DNA of 64,000 nucleotides, from the NCBI GenBank assembly GCA_029339505.1, contig JAQISU010000166.1, positions 3,651,001 through 3,715,000 of the forward strand, read 5' to 3'. Both the position numbers and the translations under genes were made by a program. The first letter of the stretch is position 1. Every line of letters starts with the position of its first letter. Positions 1 through 12,235 of the stretch are shown here, one piece after another. Below the pieces are notes generated by a model, which saw nothing but the letters and a program-made list of their open reading frames with translations, made no database searches and had not been told where the DNA came from. This DNA is from Unio delphinus. Its lineage: Eukaryota; Mollusca; Bivalvia; Unionida; Unionidae.

Positions 1-285
1 AACCTACTAAGCTGCATTAAATAAAATGCAGAAATCGTTTAGTTTTAACCAATTTAATGACTGCGTGCTTAACTTAATAACTTATTATTCATTCAAGTTA
101 TAATGATCTACACCAACCACAAGTCTGGAATTAGCTCAGTCATATAAATTATTGGTGATATAGTCATGCATCTTAGATTACTAAAAAATAAGCTTAGGTT
201 GAATTTTTTTCTTCTAGAACACTGATAATATGCAACACCAACTTGTCTCTAGGATGCAAATGTAAATTAAAAATGAATATTTAGG
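1..285. other. Unassigned AT-rich DNA at left edge
   Basis: No reading frame of note, no RNA gene and no repeat unit is visible before the first array begins. The sequence is AT-rich and looks non-coding. Confidence 0.5.
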
Positions 286-3200
286 GCAGTTTTAATGATA
301 ATCACACCCTGATTAACATGGATTATATTTAAATTAAATTGTAACGATACTATCCACCTGACTAACATGGATGATAATTGAATAGTAACGGTAATATTCA
401 CCTGATTAACATGTATGATTATTAAATTAAATAGTAACGACAATAACCACCTGATTAATGTGGATTATAATTAAATAGTAACGATAATAACCACCATATT
501 AACGTTAATGATAACTAAATAAGTAACGAAAATAACCACCTGATTAATGTGGATTATAATTAAATAGTAACGATAATAACCACCCTATTAACGTTAATGA
601 TAACTAAATAAGTAACGAAAATAACCACCTGATTAACGTGGATGATAATTAAATAGTAACGATAATAACCACCCTATTAACGTTAATGATAACTAAATAA
701 GTAACGAAAATAACCACCTGATTAACGTGGATGATAATTAAATAGTAACGATAATAACCACCCTATTAACGTTAATGATAACTAAATAAGTAACGAAAAT
801 AACCACCTGATTAATGTGGATTATAATTAAATAGTAACGATAATAACCACCCTATTAACGTTAATGATAACTAAATAAGTAACGAAAATAACCACCTGAT
901 TAATGTGGATTATAATTAAATAGTAACGATAATAACCACCCGATTAACGTTAATGATAACTAAATAAGTAACGATAATAACCACCTGATTAACGTGGATG
1001 ATAATTAAATAGTAACGATAATAACCACCCTATTAACGTTAATGATAACTAAATAAGTAACGAAAATAACCACCTGATTAACGTGGATGATAATTAAATA
1101 GTAACGATAATAACCACCCTATTAACGTTAATGATAACTAAATAAGTAACGAAAATAACCACCTGATTAACGTGGATGATAATTAAATAGTAACGATAAT
1201 AACCACCCTATTAACGTTAATGATAACTAAATAAGTAACGAAAATAACCACCTGATTAACGTGGATGATAATTAAATAGTAACGATAATAACCACCCGAT
1301 TAACGTTAATGATAACTAAATAAGTAACGAAAATAACCACCTGATTAACGTGGATGATAATTAAATAGTAACGATAATAACCACCCGATTAACGTTAATG
1401 ATAATTAAATAGTAACGATAATAACCACCTGATTAAGATCGATGATAACTAAATAGTAACGATAATAACCACTTGATTAACATGGATGATAACTAAATAG
1501 TAACGATAATAACCACTTGATTAACATGGATGATAACTAAATAGTAACGATAATAACCACTTGATTAACATGGATGATAACTAAATAGTAACGATAATAA
1601 CCACTTGATTAACATGGATGATACCTAAATAGTAACGATAATAACCACTTGATTAACATGGATGATAACTAAATAGTAACGATAATAACCACCCGATTAA
1701 CGTTAATGATAATTAAATAGTAACGATAATAACCACCTGATTAAGATGGATGATAACTAAATAGTAACGATAATAACCACTTGATTAAGATGGATGATAA
1801 CTAAATAGTAACGATAATAACCACTTGATTAACATGGATGATAACTAAATAGTAACGATAATAACCACTTGATTAACATGGATGATAACTAAATAGTAAC
1901 GATAATAACCACTTGATTAACATGGATGATAACTAAATAGTAACGATAATAACCACTTGATTAACATGCATGATAACTAAATAGTAACGATAATAACCAC
2001 TTGATTAACATGGATGACAAGTAAATAGCAACGACAATATCCACCTGATTAACGTGGATGATAACTAAATAGTAACGATAATAACCACTTGATTAACATG
2101 GATGATAACTAAATAGTAACGATAATAACCACTTGATTAACATGGATGATAACTAAATAGTAACGATAATAACCACTTGATTAACATGGATGATAACTAA
2201 ATAGTAACGATAATAACCACTTGATTAACATGGATGATAACTAAATAGTAACGATAATAACCACTTGATTAACATGGATGACAAGTAAATAGCAACGACA
2301 ATATCCACCTGATTAACGTGGATGGTAATTAACTAGTAACGACAATATCCACCTGATTAACATGGATGGTAATTAACTAGTAACGACAATATCCACCTGA
2401 TTAACATGGATGGTAATTAACTAGTAACGACAATATCCACCTGATTAACATGGATGGTAATTAACTAGTAACGACAATATCCACCTGATTAACGTGGATG
2501 ATAATTATATAGTAACGATAATAACCACCCGATTAACGTTAATGATAATTAAATAGTAACGATAATAACCACCTGATTAAGATGGATGATAACTAAATAG
2601 TAACGATAATAACCACTTGATTAACATGGATGATAACTAAATAGTAACGATAATAACCACTTGATTAACATGGATGATAACTAAATAGTAACGATAATAA
2701 CCACTTGATTAACATGGATGATAACTAAATAGTAACGATAATAACCACTTGATTAACATGGATGATAACTAAATAGTAACGATAATAACCACTTGATTAA
2801 CATGGATGATAACTAAATAGTAACGATAATAACCACCCGATTAACGTTAATGATAATTAAATAGTAACGATAGTAACCACCTGATTAAGATGGATGATAA
2901 CTAAATAGTAACGATAATAACCACTTGATTAACATGGATGATAACTAAATAGTAACGATAATAACCACTTGATTAACATGGATGATAACTAAATAGTAAC
3001 GATAATAACCACTTGATTAACATGGATGATAACTAAATAGTAACGATAATAACCACTTGATTAACATGGATGATAACTAAATAGTAACGATAATAACCAC
3101 TTGATTAACATGGATGATAACTAAATAGTAACGATAATAACCACTTGATTAACATGGATGACAAGTAAATAGCAACGACAATATCCACCTGATTAACGTG

Positions 3201-4885
3201 GATGATAACTAAATAGTAACGATAATAACCACTTGATTAACATGGATGATAACTAAATAGTAACGATAATAACCACTTGATTAACATGGATGATAACTAA
3301 ATAGTAACGATAATAACCACTTGATTAACATGGATGATAATTAAATAGTAACGATAATAACCACCCGATTAACGTTAATGATAATTAAATAGTAACGATA
3401 ATAACCACTTGATTAACATGGATGATAACTAAATAGTAACGATAATAACCACTTGATTAACATGGATGATAACTAAATAGTAACGATAATAACCACTTGA
3501 TTAACATGGATGATAACTAAATAGTAACGATAATAACCACTTGATTAACATGGATGATAACTAAATAGTAACGATAATAACCACTTGATTAACATGGATG
3601 ATAACTAAATAGTAACGATAATAACCACTTGATTAACATGGATGATAACTAAATAGTAACGATAATAACCACTTGATTAACATGGATGATAACTAAATAG
3701 TAACGATAATAACCACTTGATTAACATGGATGATAACTAAATAGTAACGATAATAACCACTTGATTAACATGGATGATAACTAAATAGTAACGATAATAA
3801 CCACCCGATTAACGTTAATGATAATTAAATAGTAACGATAATAACCACCTGATTAAGATGGATGATAACTAAATAGTAACGATAATAACCACTTGATTAA
3901 CATGGATGATAACTAAATAGTAACGATAATAACCACTTGATTAACATGGATGATAACTAAATAGTAACGATAATAACCACTTGATTAACATGGATGATAA
4001 CTAAATAGTAACGATAATAACCACTTGATTAACATGGATGATAACTAAATAGTAACGATAATAACCACTTGATTAACATGGATGATAACTAAATAGTAAC
4101 GATAATAACCACTTGATTAACATGGATGACAAGTAAATAGCAACGACAATATCCACCTGATTAACGTGGATGATAACTAAATAGTAACGATAATAACCAC
4201 TTGATTAACATGGATGATAACTAAATAGTAACGATAATAACCACTTGATTAACATGGATGATAACTAAATAGTAACGATAATAACCACTTGATTAACATG
4301 GATGATAACTAAATAGTAACGATAATAACCACTTGATTAACATGGATGATAACTAAATAGTAACGATAATAACCACTTGATTAACATGGATGACAAGTAA
4401 ATAGCAACGACAATATCCACCTGATTAACGTGGATGGTAATTAACTAGTAACGACAATATCCACCTGATTAACATGGATGGTAATTAACTAGTAACGACA
4501 ATATCCACCTGATTAACATGGATGGTAATTAACTAGTAACGACAATATCCACCTGATTAACATGGATGGTAATTAACTAGTAACGACAATATCCACCTGA
4601 TTAACATGGATGGTAATTAACTAGTAACGATAATATCCACCTGATTAACATGAACACTAACTAAATAGTAACGATAATAACCATCTTATTACCACATAGA
4701 TGGTAATTAAAAAGTAACGATAATAACCACCCGATTAAGATGCACAAAAATTAAATTGAAATGATAATAGCCACCTGATTAACATGAACACTTATTAAAT
4801 AGTAACGATAATAACCACCTGATTAAGATGAACAACAATTAAATTGAAATGATAATAGCCACCTGATTAACATGGATGATACTAT
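286..4885. repeat. 44-bp minisatellite/satellite array with higher-order structure
   Basis: About 4.6 kb of tandem copies of a 44-bp AT-rich unit recognisable by TAACGATAATAACCAC followed by a variable CTTGATTAACATGGATGATA segment. Two domains are visible. From about 450 to 1390 the unit is a dimer of 44 + 45 bp (89-bp period, distinguished by TAACGTTAATGATAACTAAA in the second half). From about 1390 to 4640 the basic period is 44 bp and marker variants recur at exact multiples of 44. At the left edge (286-450) and right edge (4640-4885) the units are diverged, as expected for array ends. Because 44 is not a multiple of 3 and stop codons occur in each unit, there is no coding potential. It could be a local fragment of a genome-wide satellite; copy number elsewhere cannot be seen here. 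Confidence 0.97.
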
Positions 4886-5011
4886 ATTCACAACCAGATT
4901 CAACATGGATTACAATATTACACATCGTTCATATTGGCATACAATAATTACACTGTCTTCGAATGGCATCAAAGTCTTAAAATACCTAAATGTGTCCGTT
5001 TTCCTTCGATA

Positions 5012-5285
5012 ATTTCGGGATAGTTTTGAGGATATCTATAGATCTTTTAGAACTGAGAATATCATTATATCTCAATGAATTGAGGATATCAGTATTTCTC
5101 ACAGAATTGAGGATAGTCGTGTAGCTTAGAAAATTTTGGATACACGTATAGCTCATGGAAGTGAGGATCTCAGTTGAGCTCAAAATCTTGAGGGTATAAG
5201 TAAAGTAGATATGATTGAGGAGATCACTAAATCTGATAGGATTGAGCATATCCGTATAATTCATATCATTGAGACCAATTTTGTT
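5012..5285. repeat. Degenerate 27-bp minisatellite
   Basis: Around ten diverged copies of a 27-bp unit containing ATTGAGGATAT. Since 27 is divisible by 3, the minus strand stays open for 108 codons (4986-5312) and reads as a 9-residue repeat of the type LNSxRxTDI. I read the frame as a by-product of the period, not as a gene. Confidence 0.8.
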
Positions 5286-5987
5286 TCCATATACAGCAGG
5301 ATATTGAAACAAAAAAATGGGTTCATTGTGGAAAATGGAATTGGTATTGGCATTGAGATGCCGTTGATCTTACAATCCAAGGGTCTCGGATTTAATACCA
5401 GCCTTGTCGTAAACCACGGGATATAATCCGCTATGCTCCTTGTTAACCATGGCGGTCTGTGCGGATATTTCCTTGTTTTTCATGAATCTGCATAACACAA
5501 GTTAACCAATCACTACGATCAGGAGTAAATATTTGTCGCTTTTGTGACTCAACATGATCCTCCAGGCTGTTTGAATTAACCAATCAAAGCTTCTCTTCAA
5601 AATCAGTCAATTAACATCACAGTTTACATCTATTTCCCATCACCAAAAGTAAAATACGATGACGATGATCTTTATGAGTTCTAAAGGAAGGTCGCGATAA
5701 TTGGTAACAATAATATCCAAACGACGTTCAGAATCTCTGTCTCGGGCTTTTGTTGGATCAAGCAGATTTGTACCATTTTAAATTGACACCAACAGTGCCA
5801 TAACACTTGTGCAGGCTCTAGCCCTTTTTGACAAATCTAACAATGTACTCCTTATTTATTTGATTAGTAAACCGACAGGAACTTTATAGGGTCTTTGTCA
5901 CCATTATATAATTATTGCTTTCCATATGCAATATTGGAACATATCAAGGTTCTTACATTGTGGTCAGCAGCAATGAACCTAAGTAAT
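5286..5987. other. Unassigned non-repetitive DNA
   Basis: About 700 bp without a credible reading frame, inverted repeat or RNA gene. It forms the left flank of the LINE insertion that follows. Confidence 0.5.
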
Positions 5988-5997
5988 AAATATACTG

Positions 5998-6573
5998 ATA
6001 AGAACCAAAATAATAAAGCCAAATGGTAAACAGGAAACTTGGTCCAGACAGCTAGAGTGTGCGATTGGTACAAATGAATGGACCAACTCTTTTGTTTCGG
6101 CTAGATTTTGTACAAAAGACACAAAACTGATTAGCTTTAACTTTAGATTTCTCCTCAGAAATATTGCCACAAACCAGTTTCTAAAAAAGATTAATTTAAG
6201 TGATAATGATAAATGTACCTTTTGTAATGAGGGAATAGAAGAAATTGAGCACTTATTTTATGACTGTTTAGTTACTGAAAATGTTTGGAAACTGTTGGTA
6301 GAATGGATCCAAACTTATGACCCAAATTTTAGAATTACACGAAAAGATGTCTTTATAGGAAATAACAACTTTGACGATCTTATCAACTTCCTAATTTTGC
6401 TTGCAAAATATGTTATATACAGATCACGTTGTGCATCAAAAAGCCCAAATCTTGCCTATTATAAAAATTGTGTTTTATCATATAAAACGCTGGAAAAATA
6501 TGTCGCCAAAATGAATAACAGCAGTGACGAGTTTAAAAGAAAGTGGACCCTATTATCAACTTTTGGTACATGA
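5998..6573 (+). pseudogene. C-terminal fragment of LINE reverse transcriptase polyprotein (zf-RVT-like domain)
   Basis: An uninterrupted frame of 191 residues that enters from the element's truncated 5' end and stops at 6573. Residues about 73-90 contain CTFC, then H85 in EHLFYDC and C90, i.e. a C-x2-C-x8-H-x4-C arrangement typical of the zinc-binding region at the end of LINE reverse transcriptases. It is preceded by FNFRFLLRNIATNQFL and followed by VWKLL and a basic, aromatic tail. The catalytic RT and endonuclease domains are missing by truncation, so it cannot act alone. No ATG lies at the proper start because the start is upstream of the truncation. No internal stops are present. Confidence 0.82.
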
Positions 6574-6852
6574 ATTATTATTAGTATTATTACTATTTTT
6601 ACTTTTAAAATTTATATATTTATTATTATTTTCTTTTTAATGCAATTTCAAGCATCTTGGGGTTTGTATGCGAGTATGACTTTGTGTACAATAATTGTGA
6701 TTGTAAGTAAGTGTCTGTGTGTGCATGTGTGTGTGTGTTGTGTAGGGAACACATGTAGAGATCAGGACACAAAAGAATTTAAGATCATGCCCCCTACGCC
6801 AGGTCAGGTGGTGATGTAGGGGAATATGTAAAATCCTGATGCCTTGTGTTCA

Positions 6853-6882
<30 letters not shown>
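5998..6882 (+). mobile_element. 5'-truncated poly(A) non-LTR retrotransposon (LINE) with target-site duplication
   Basis: An 885-bp LINE 3' end. It is bounded by a 10-bp direct repeat AAATATACTG (5988-5997 and 6883-6892), ends in a pure A run preceded by AATAAA at 6852-6857, and carries the C-terminal part of the pol reading frame (see separate entry). The 3' UTR (6574-6850) has an AT-rich start, a short TG-rich stretch and a perfect 7-bp stem, CCCCTAC at 6791-6797 with GTAGGGG at 6816-6822. The intact frame end, long A tail and readable duplication indicate a fairly recent insertion. The clade cannot be fixed without the RT core; a poly(A)-tailed lineage with a zinc-binding C-terminus, such as an L1/Tx1-like one, is my best guess. 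Confidence 0.88.
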
Positions 6883-6889
<7 letters not shown>

Positions 6890-6954
6890 CTGTCACTAAA
6901 TCTCCACTTTGTTTACAAAGATATTTCATATAAATGTAATAATATTTGAAAAAT

Positions 6955-7835
6955 GTTTTGAGATTGTTTATCCATGAAACTGGCTATAAGAGACTTGATA
7001 TTAATTACCGATGAAACCTGATATTCGAGTCGTGATATTAATTACCAATGAAATCTGATATTCGAGTCGTGATATTAATTATCAATGAAATCTGATATAA
7101 TAGTCGTGAGATTAATTATCCATGAAACTTCTAGAAGAGTCTTGAGATTAATTATCCATAAAACATGAGATACAATTCTTTAGATCAGCCTGTTGTAAGA
7201 AATTTTATCCATGAAATATGTTAAAAGAGTCTTAAGATTAATTATCCATAAAAAGTTGTTAGTGTATTGCGTTAATTATCCTTGAATCCTGCAATACGAG
7301 TCGTAAGATTAATTGTCCTTGAAACCAGCTATATGAGTCGTAAGATTAATTATCAATAAAATCTGCTATACGAGTCGTAAGATTAATTATCCATTAAACC
7401 TGCTATACAAGTCGTAATATTAATTATCAATAAAATCTGCAATACGAACCGTAAGATTAATTATCAATGAAATCTGCTATACGAGTCGTGAGATGATGAT
7501 TTATCCATATAACCTGCTAAACGAGTCGTGAGATTATTTATCCATATAATTATAACCTGTTATACGGGTCGTGAGATTATTTATCCATATAATCTGCTAT
7601 ACGAGTCGTAAGATTATTTATCCATATAACCTGTCATGCGAGTCGTGCGATTAATTATCCATCTAACCTGTCAAACGAGTCGTGCAATTATTATACGAGT
7701 CGTGTGATTAATTATCCATCTAACCTGTCATACGAGTCGTGCGATTATTATACGAGTCGTGCGATTAATTATCCATCTAACCTATCACAGGAGCCTTGAG
7801 ATTATAATTACTTCAAATCTGCAAAAAGTGTCTTG
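6955..7835. repeat. 34-37-bp minisatellite, left part
   Basis: About 24 tandem units of 34-37 bp built on GATTAATTATCCATGAAA and TACGAGTCGTGA. It is the same family as the array at 8647-12235. The two parts are separated by an insertion with LTR-like ends, so they probably formed one continuous array before the insertion. Confidence 0.93.
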
Positions 7836-8642
7836 TGTTAGAACTCTATAGTCACAAAGTAACAGAAAATAAACAAAACCAACAAGTTTGTAAAACTCAA
7901 CAATTTAATTATTAAAGTGATAAATGAAAAATGTGAGAGGAACTAACAGTATAATGAAACAATGTGTCCTTACAAAAGTCTCTTAACCGCTCCGGTGGCT
8001 TAGTGGTTAGAGCGTCCGCCGCGGAAGCGGGATGTCATGGGTTCGATAATGTGCGGAGTCATACCAAAGACTTACAAAAATGGCACTAACAGCTGCCTCG
8101 TTTGACGATCAGCATTAAAAGGTTAGTGTTAGAAATGGTTGGCCTTGGGGCAGGATAATGTGATAGGGTGGGACATGATGCTACATGTCTGCGGCATTAT
8201 GCCCCAGTGCTAGACATCAATGAATTCTGAATTTTCTCCTTATACACACCATAAATTGCGACCGTATTTCGCAATGAACTCTATGTGACAGTATACACTA
8301 CTGATTTACGACGTACTAAGTCACGAGACCTCATGCAACCAATGGGAAAGCCACATAATTCTTCTAGAAACTTCCATATACCATACGTTACTGAGAAACT
8401 ACGCCTTATGAACCATTTTAAGTCTTATTATTACGATTCTTGTTACTAATTGCCAACACTACATAAGCAGCTATTTATAGATCCTACATGATTTATGTTG
8501 ATTTATGTTTTCAACAGAGGCAAATTACGCACGCAATTTATAACAATAAATATTCTATACGGTTTATGACCATGAATAAATATTACGAAAATTAAATAAA
8601 TTCATATACAAGAAGTTAAAGGAAATATAGATATACATAACA
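7836..8642. mobile_element. Probable solo LTR inserted in the minisatellite (contains a nested SINE)
   Basis: An 807-bp segment begins TGTTAGAACT and ends ATACATAACA, so its termini are the 5-bp inverted repeat TGTTA/TAACA with TG...CA ends. It is flanked on both sides by CTTG (7832-7835 and 8643-8646), consistent with a 4-bp target duplication. The minisatellite resumes directly on each side. Subtracting the SINE at 7987-8219 leaves about 575 bp, a normal LTR length. On the minus strand there is a TATA-like CTATAAATAG (8471-8480), which would favour minus orientation, but this is weak. No gag/pol is present. A non-LTR explanation, such as a DNA element with very short inverted repeats, is not excluded. 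Confidence 0.5.
7987..8219 (+). mobile_element. tRNA-derived SINE, family 1, copy 1 (3'-truncated)
   Basis: The head is tRNA-like with an A-box-like TGGCTTAGTGGTTAGAGC and a B-box-like GGTTCGATAAT, then the family body: GAGTCATACCAAAGACTTAC, a CAGCATTAAAAGGTTAGTG segment, and GTGGGACATGATG...GCCCCAGTGCTAGACATCA. The copy stops there, lacking the usual GCTACGTT end and microsatellite tail. It is nested in the LTR-like element. No clear target duplication is seen. Confidence 0.85.
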
Positions 8643-8646
8643 CTTG

Positions 8647-11600
8647 TTCGTTATTAATAATCTTGAGATTAATTATTCATGAAATTTGCTATACGAGTCG
8701 TGTGACTAATTATCCAAGAAACCCGTTGGAAGAATCTTGGGAGTGATTGTCCATACAATCCGTTGTAATTATTGGTGAAACTTGTTGTAGGTTAAGATTA
8801 ATTATCCATGAAATTGGTTGCAAGAGACTTTAGGCTAATTATCCTAATAGCCTGTTAGAAGAGTACTGAGAGTAATTACTCTATTAAACCTGATAGAAGA
8901 GTCATGAAAATAATTATCCATTAAACCTATACTATTAATCGTGAGATTGATTAGCAATGAAACCAAATTTAAGAATATTGCGATTAGTTATCTATGAAAG
9001 GTTGTGTAAGATTTGAGATTAATTATCAACGAAACCTGCTATACGAGTCGTGATATTACTTATCCATGAAACCTATTCTAATAATCTTAAGATTAATTAT
9101 CCATGAAACGTTTGATACCAATCGTGAGAGTAATCATCCACGAAACCTATTCTAAGAGTCTAAAGTTAATTATCCATCAAACATTTACTACGAGTCTTGA
9201 GATTAATTAATAAAGAAAACTGTTGTAAGAGTCTTGCTATTAATTATCAATGAAAACTGTTGTAAGGGTCTTGATATTATTTAATCAATGAGAACTGTTG
9301 TAAGACTCTTGATATTAATTATCAATGAAAACAGTTGTAAGAGTCTTGATATTAATTATCAATGAAAACTGTTGTAAGAATTATCAATGAGAACTGTTGT
9401 AAGAGTCTTGATATTAACTAATAATGAAAACTGTTGTAAGGGTCTTGATATTAATTATCAATGAAAACTGTTGTAAGAGTCTTGATATTAATTATCAATG
9501 AGAACTGTTGTAAGAGTCTTAAGCCTACCTTTCCGTAAAAACATTTCTAAAAGTCTTGAGATTAACTTTCCGAAAAAATCTGTTGTAAGAGTGTTGAGAT
9601 TAATCATCAATGAAAACTGTTGTAAGCATACTGAGATTAATTGTCCGTAAAAAACTGTTGTAAGAGTCTTGAAATTAATTTTCAGAGAAAACTATTGTAA
9701 GAAATAAAATTTCCGTACAAACTGCTGTGCGAGTCATGAGATTAATATTCGGTAAAACTTGTTGATAGAGTCTTGAGATTAATTATCAATAAAAACTGTT
9801 GTACGAGTCATGAGATTAATTATCAATAAAAACTGTTGTACGAGTCATGAGATTAATTATCAATAAAAACTGTTGTACGAGTCATGAGATTAATTATCGA
9901 TAAAAACTGTTGTACGAGTCATGAGATTAATTATCAATAAAAACTGTTGTACGAGTCATGAGATTAATTATCAATAAAAACTGTTGTACGAGTCATGAGA
10001 TTAATTATCAATAAAAACTGCTGTGCGAGTCATGAGATTAATATTCGGTAAAAATTGTTGATAGAGTCATGAGATTAATTATCAATAAAAACTGTTGTAC
10101 GAGTCATGAGATTAATTATCAATGAAAACTGTTGTAAGAGTCTTGGGATTAATTATCAATGAAAAATGTTGTAAGAGTCTTGGGATTAATTATCAATGAA
10201 AACTGTTGTAAGAGTCTTGGGATTAATTATCAATGAAAACTGTTGTAAGCGTCTTGATATTAATGATCAATGAAAACTGTTGTACGAGTCATGAGATTAA
10301 TTATCAATGAAAACTGTTGTAAGAGTCTTGGGATTAATTATCAATGAAAAATGTTGTAAGAGCCTTGGGATTCATTATCAATGAAAAATGTTGTAAGAGT
10401 CTTGGGATTAATTATTAATGAAAACTGTTGTAAGCGTCTTGATATTAATTATCAATGAAAACTGTTGTAAGAGTCTTGGGATTAATTATCAATGAAAAAT
10501 GTTGTAAGAGTCTTGGGATTAATTATCAATGAAAAATGTTGTAAGAGTCTTGGGATTAATTATCAATGAAAACTGTTGTAAGCGTCTTGATATTAATGAT
10601 CAATGAAAACTGTTGTACGAGTCATGAGATTAATTATCAATGAAAACTGTTGTAAGAGTCTTGGGATTAATTATCAATGAAAAATGTTGTAAGAGTCTTG
10701 GGATTAATTATCAATGGAAACTGTTGTACGAGTCATGAGATTAATTATCAATGAAAACTGTTGTAAGAGTCTTGGGATTAATTATCAATGAAAAATGTTG
10801 TAAGAGTCTTGGGATTAATTATCAATGAAAACTGTTGTAAGAGTCTTGGGATTAATTATCAATGGAAACTGTTGTACGAGTCATGAGATTAATTATCAAT
10901 GAAAACTGTTGTAAGAGTCTTGGGATTAGTTATCAATGAAAATTGTTGTAAGAGTCTTGGGATTAATTATCAATGAAAAATGTTGTAAGAGTCTTGGGAT
11001 TAATTATCAATGGAAACTGTTGTAAGAGTCTTGGGATTAGTTATCAATGAAAATTGTTGTAAGAGTCTTGATCTTAATTATCAATGAGAACTGTTATAAG
11101 AGTCTTGAGAATTGTTTTCCGTAAATACTGTTCTAAAAGTCTTAAGATTAAGTTTTCGTAAAACCCGTTTTAAGAGTATTGTGATTAATTATCAATACAA
11201 ACTATTGAAAGAGTTTTGAGATTAGTTATCAATGAGAACTGTTGCAAGAGTCTTGAGATTAGTTATCAATGAAAACTGTTATAAGAGTCTTGAGATTAGT
11301 TATCAATGAGAACTGTTGTAAGAGTCTTGAGATTAATTATCAATGGAAACTGTTGTACGAGTCATGAGATTAATTATCAATGAAAACTGTTGTAAGAGTC
11401 TTGGGATTAGTTATCAATGAAAATTGTTGTAAGAGTCTTGGGATTAATTATCAATGAAAACTGTTGTAAGAGTCTTGGGATTAATTATCAATGGAAACTG
11501 TTGTAAGAGTCTTGGGATTAGTTATCAATGAAAATTGTTGTAAGTCTTGATCTTAATTATCAATGAGAACTGTTATAAGAGTCTTGAGAATTGTTTTCCG

Positions 11601-12235
11601 TAAATACTGTTCTAAAAGTCTTAAGATTAAGTTTTCGTAAAACCCGTTTTAAGAGTATTGTGATTAATTATCAATACAAACTATTGAAAGAGTTTTGAGA
11701 TTAGTTATCAATGAGAACTGTTGTAAGAGTCTTGAGATTAGTTATCAATGAAAACTGTTATAAGAGTCTTGAGATTAGTTATCAATGAGAACTGTTGTAA
11801 GAGTCTTGAGATTAATTATCAATGGAAACTGTTGTAAGAGTCTTGAAATTAGTTATCAATGAGAACTGTTGTAAGAGTCTTGAGATTTATTTTCTGTAAA
11901 TACTGTTGTCAAAGTCTTTATGAAGAATATTGAGATTAACAATACAAACTCTTGAATGAGGCTTGAGATTAAATATCAATAAATAGTGTTGTAAGTGTGT
12001 TGAGAGTAAATTTCAACGAAAACTGTTGTAAGTGTCTTGAGAGTAAATAAATATCAACGAAAACTGTTGTAAGTGTCTTGAGAGTACTTTTCAATGAGAA
12101 CAGTTATACGTATCGTGAAAATAATTATCTTTGAAACCTTTTGTACGGAACGTCAGATTAACTATCGATGAAACCCGTTTTAAGAGTCTTGTGGTACATT
12201 ATCCATGAAACTTATTATTAGAGTCATTGGTAGGA
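8647..12235. repeat. 37-bp minisatellite, right part
   Basis: About 3.6 kb of tandem 37-bp units of the form ATTAATTATCAATGAAAACT + GTTGTAAGAGTCTTGAG. Homogeneity is highest at 9780-11900 and falls towards both edges. Sub-variants (TACGAGTCATGAG, TAAGAGTCTTGGG) alternate in blocks. A segment around 11040-11240 recurs at 11520-11720 with an offset of about 479 bp (13 units less 2 bp), showing local multi-unit duplication. Non-coding. Confidence 0.96.

Noticed and set aside
286..4885. Regular 44-bp repeats considered as a CRISPR array
   Set aside because: There are no unique spacers between conserved repeats; the whole unit is repeated. All other signals are eukaryotic.
4986..5312. 108-codon minus-strand frame with a 9-residue repeat
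   Set aside because: It coincides with the degenerate 27-bp array. The plus strand is also partly open there.
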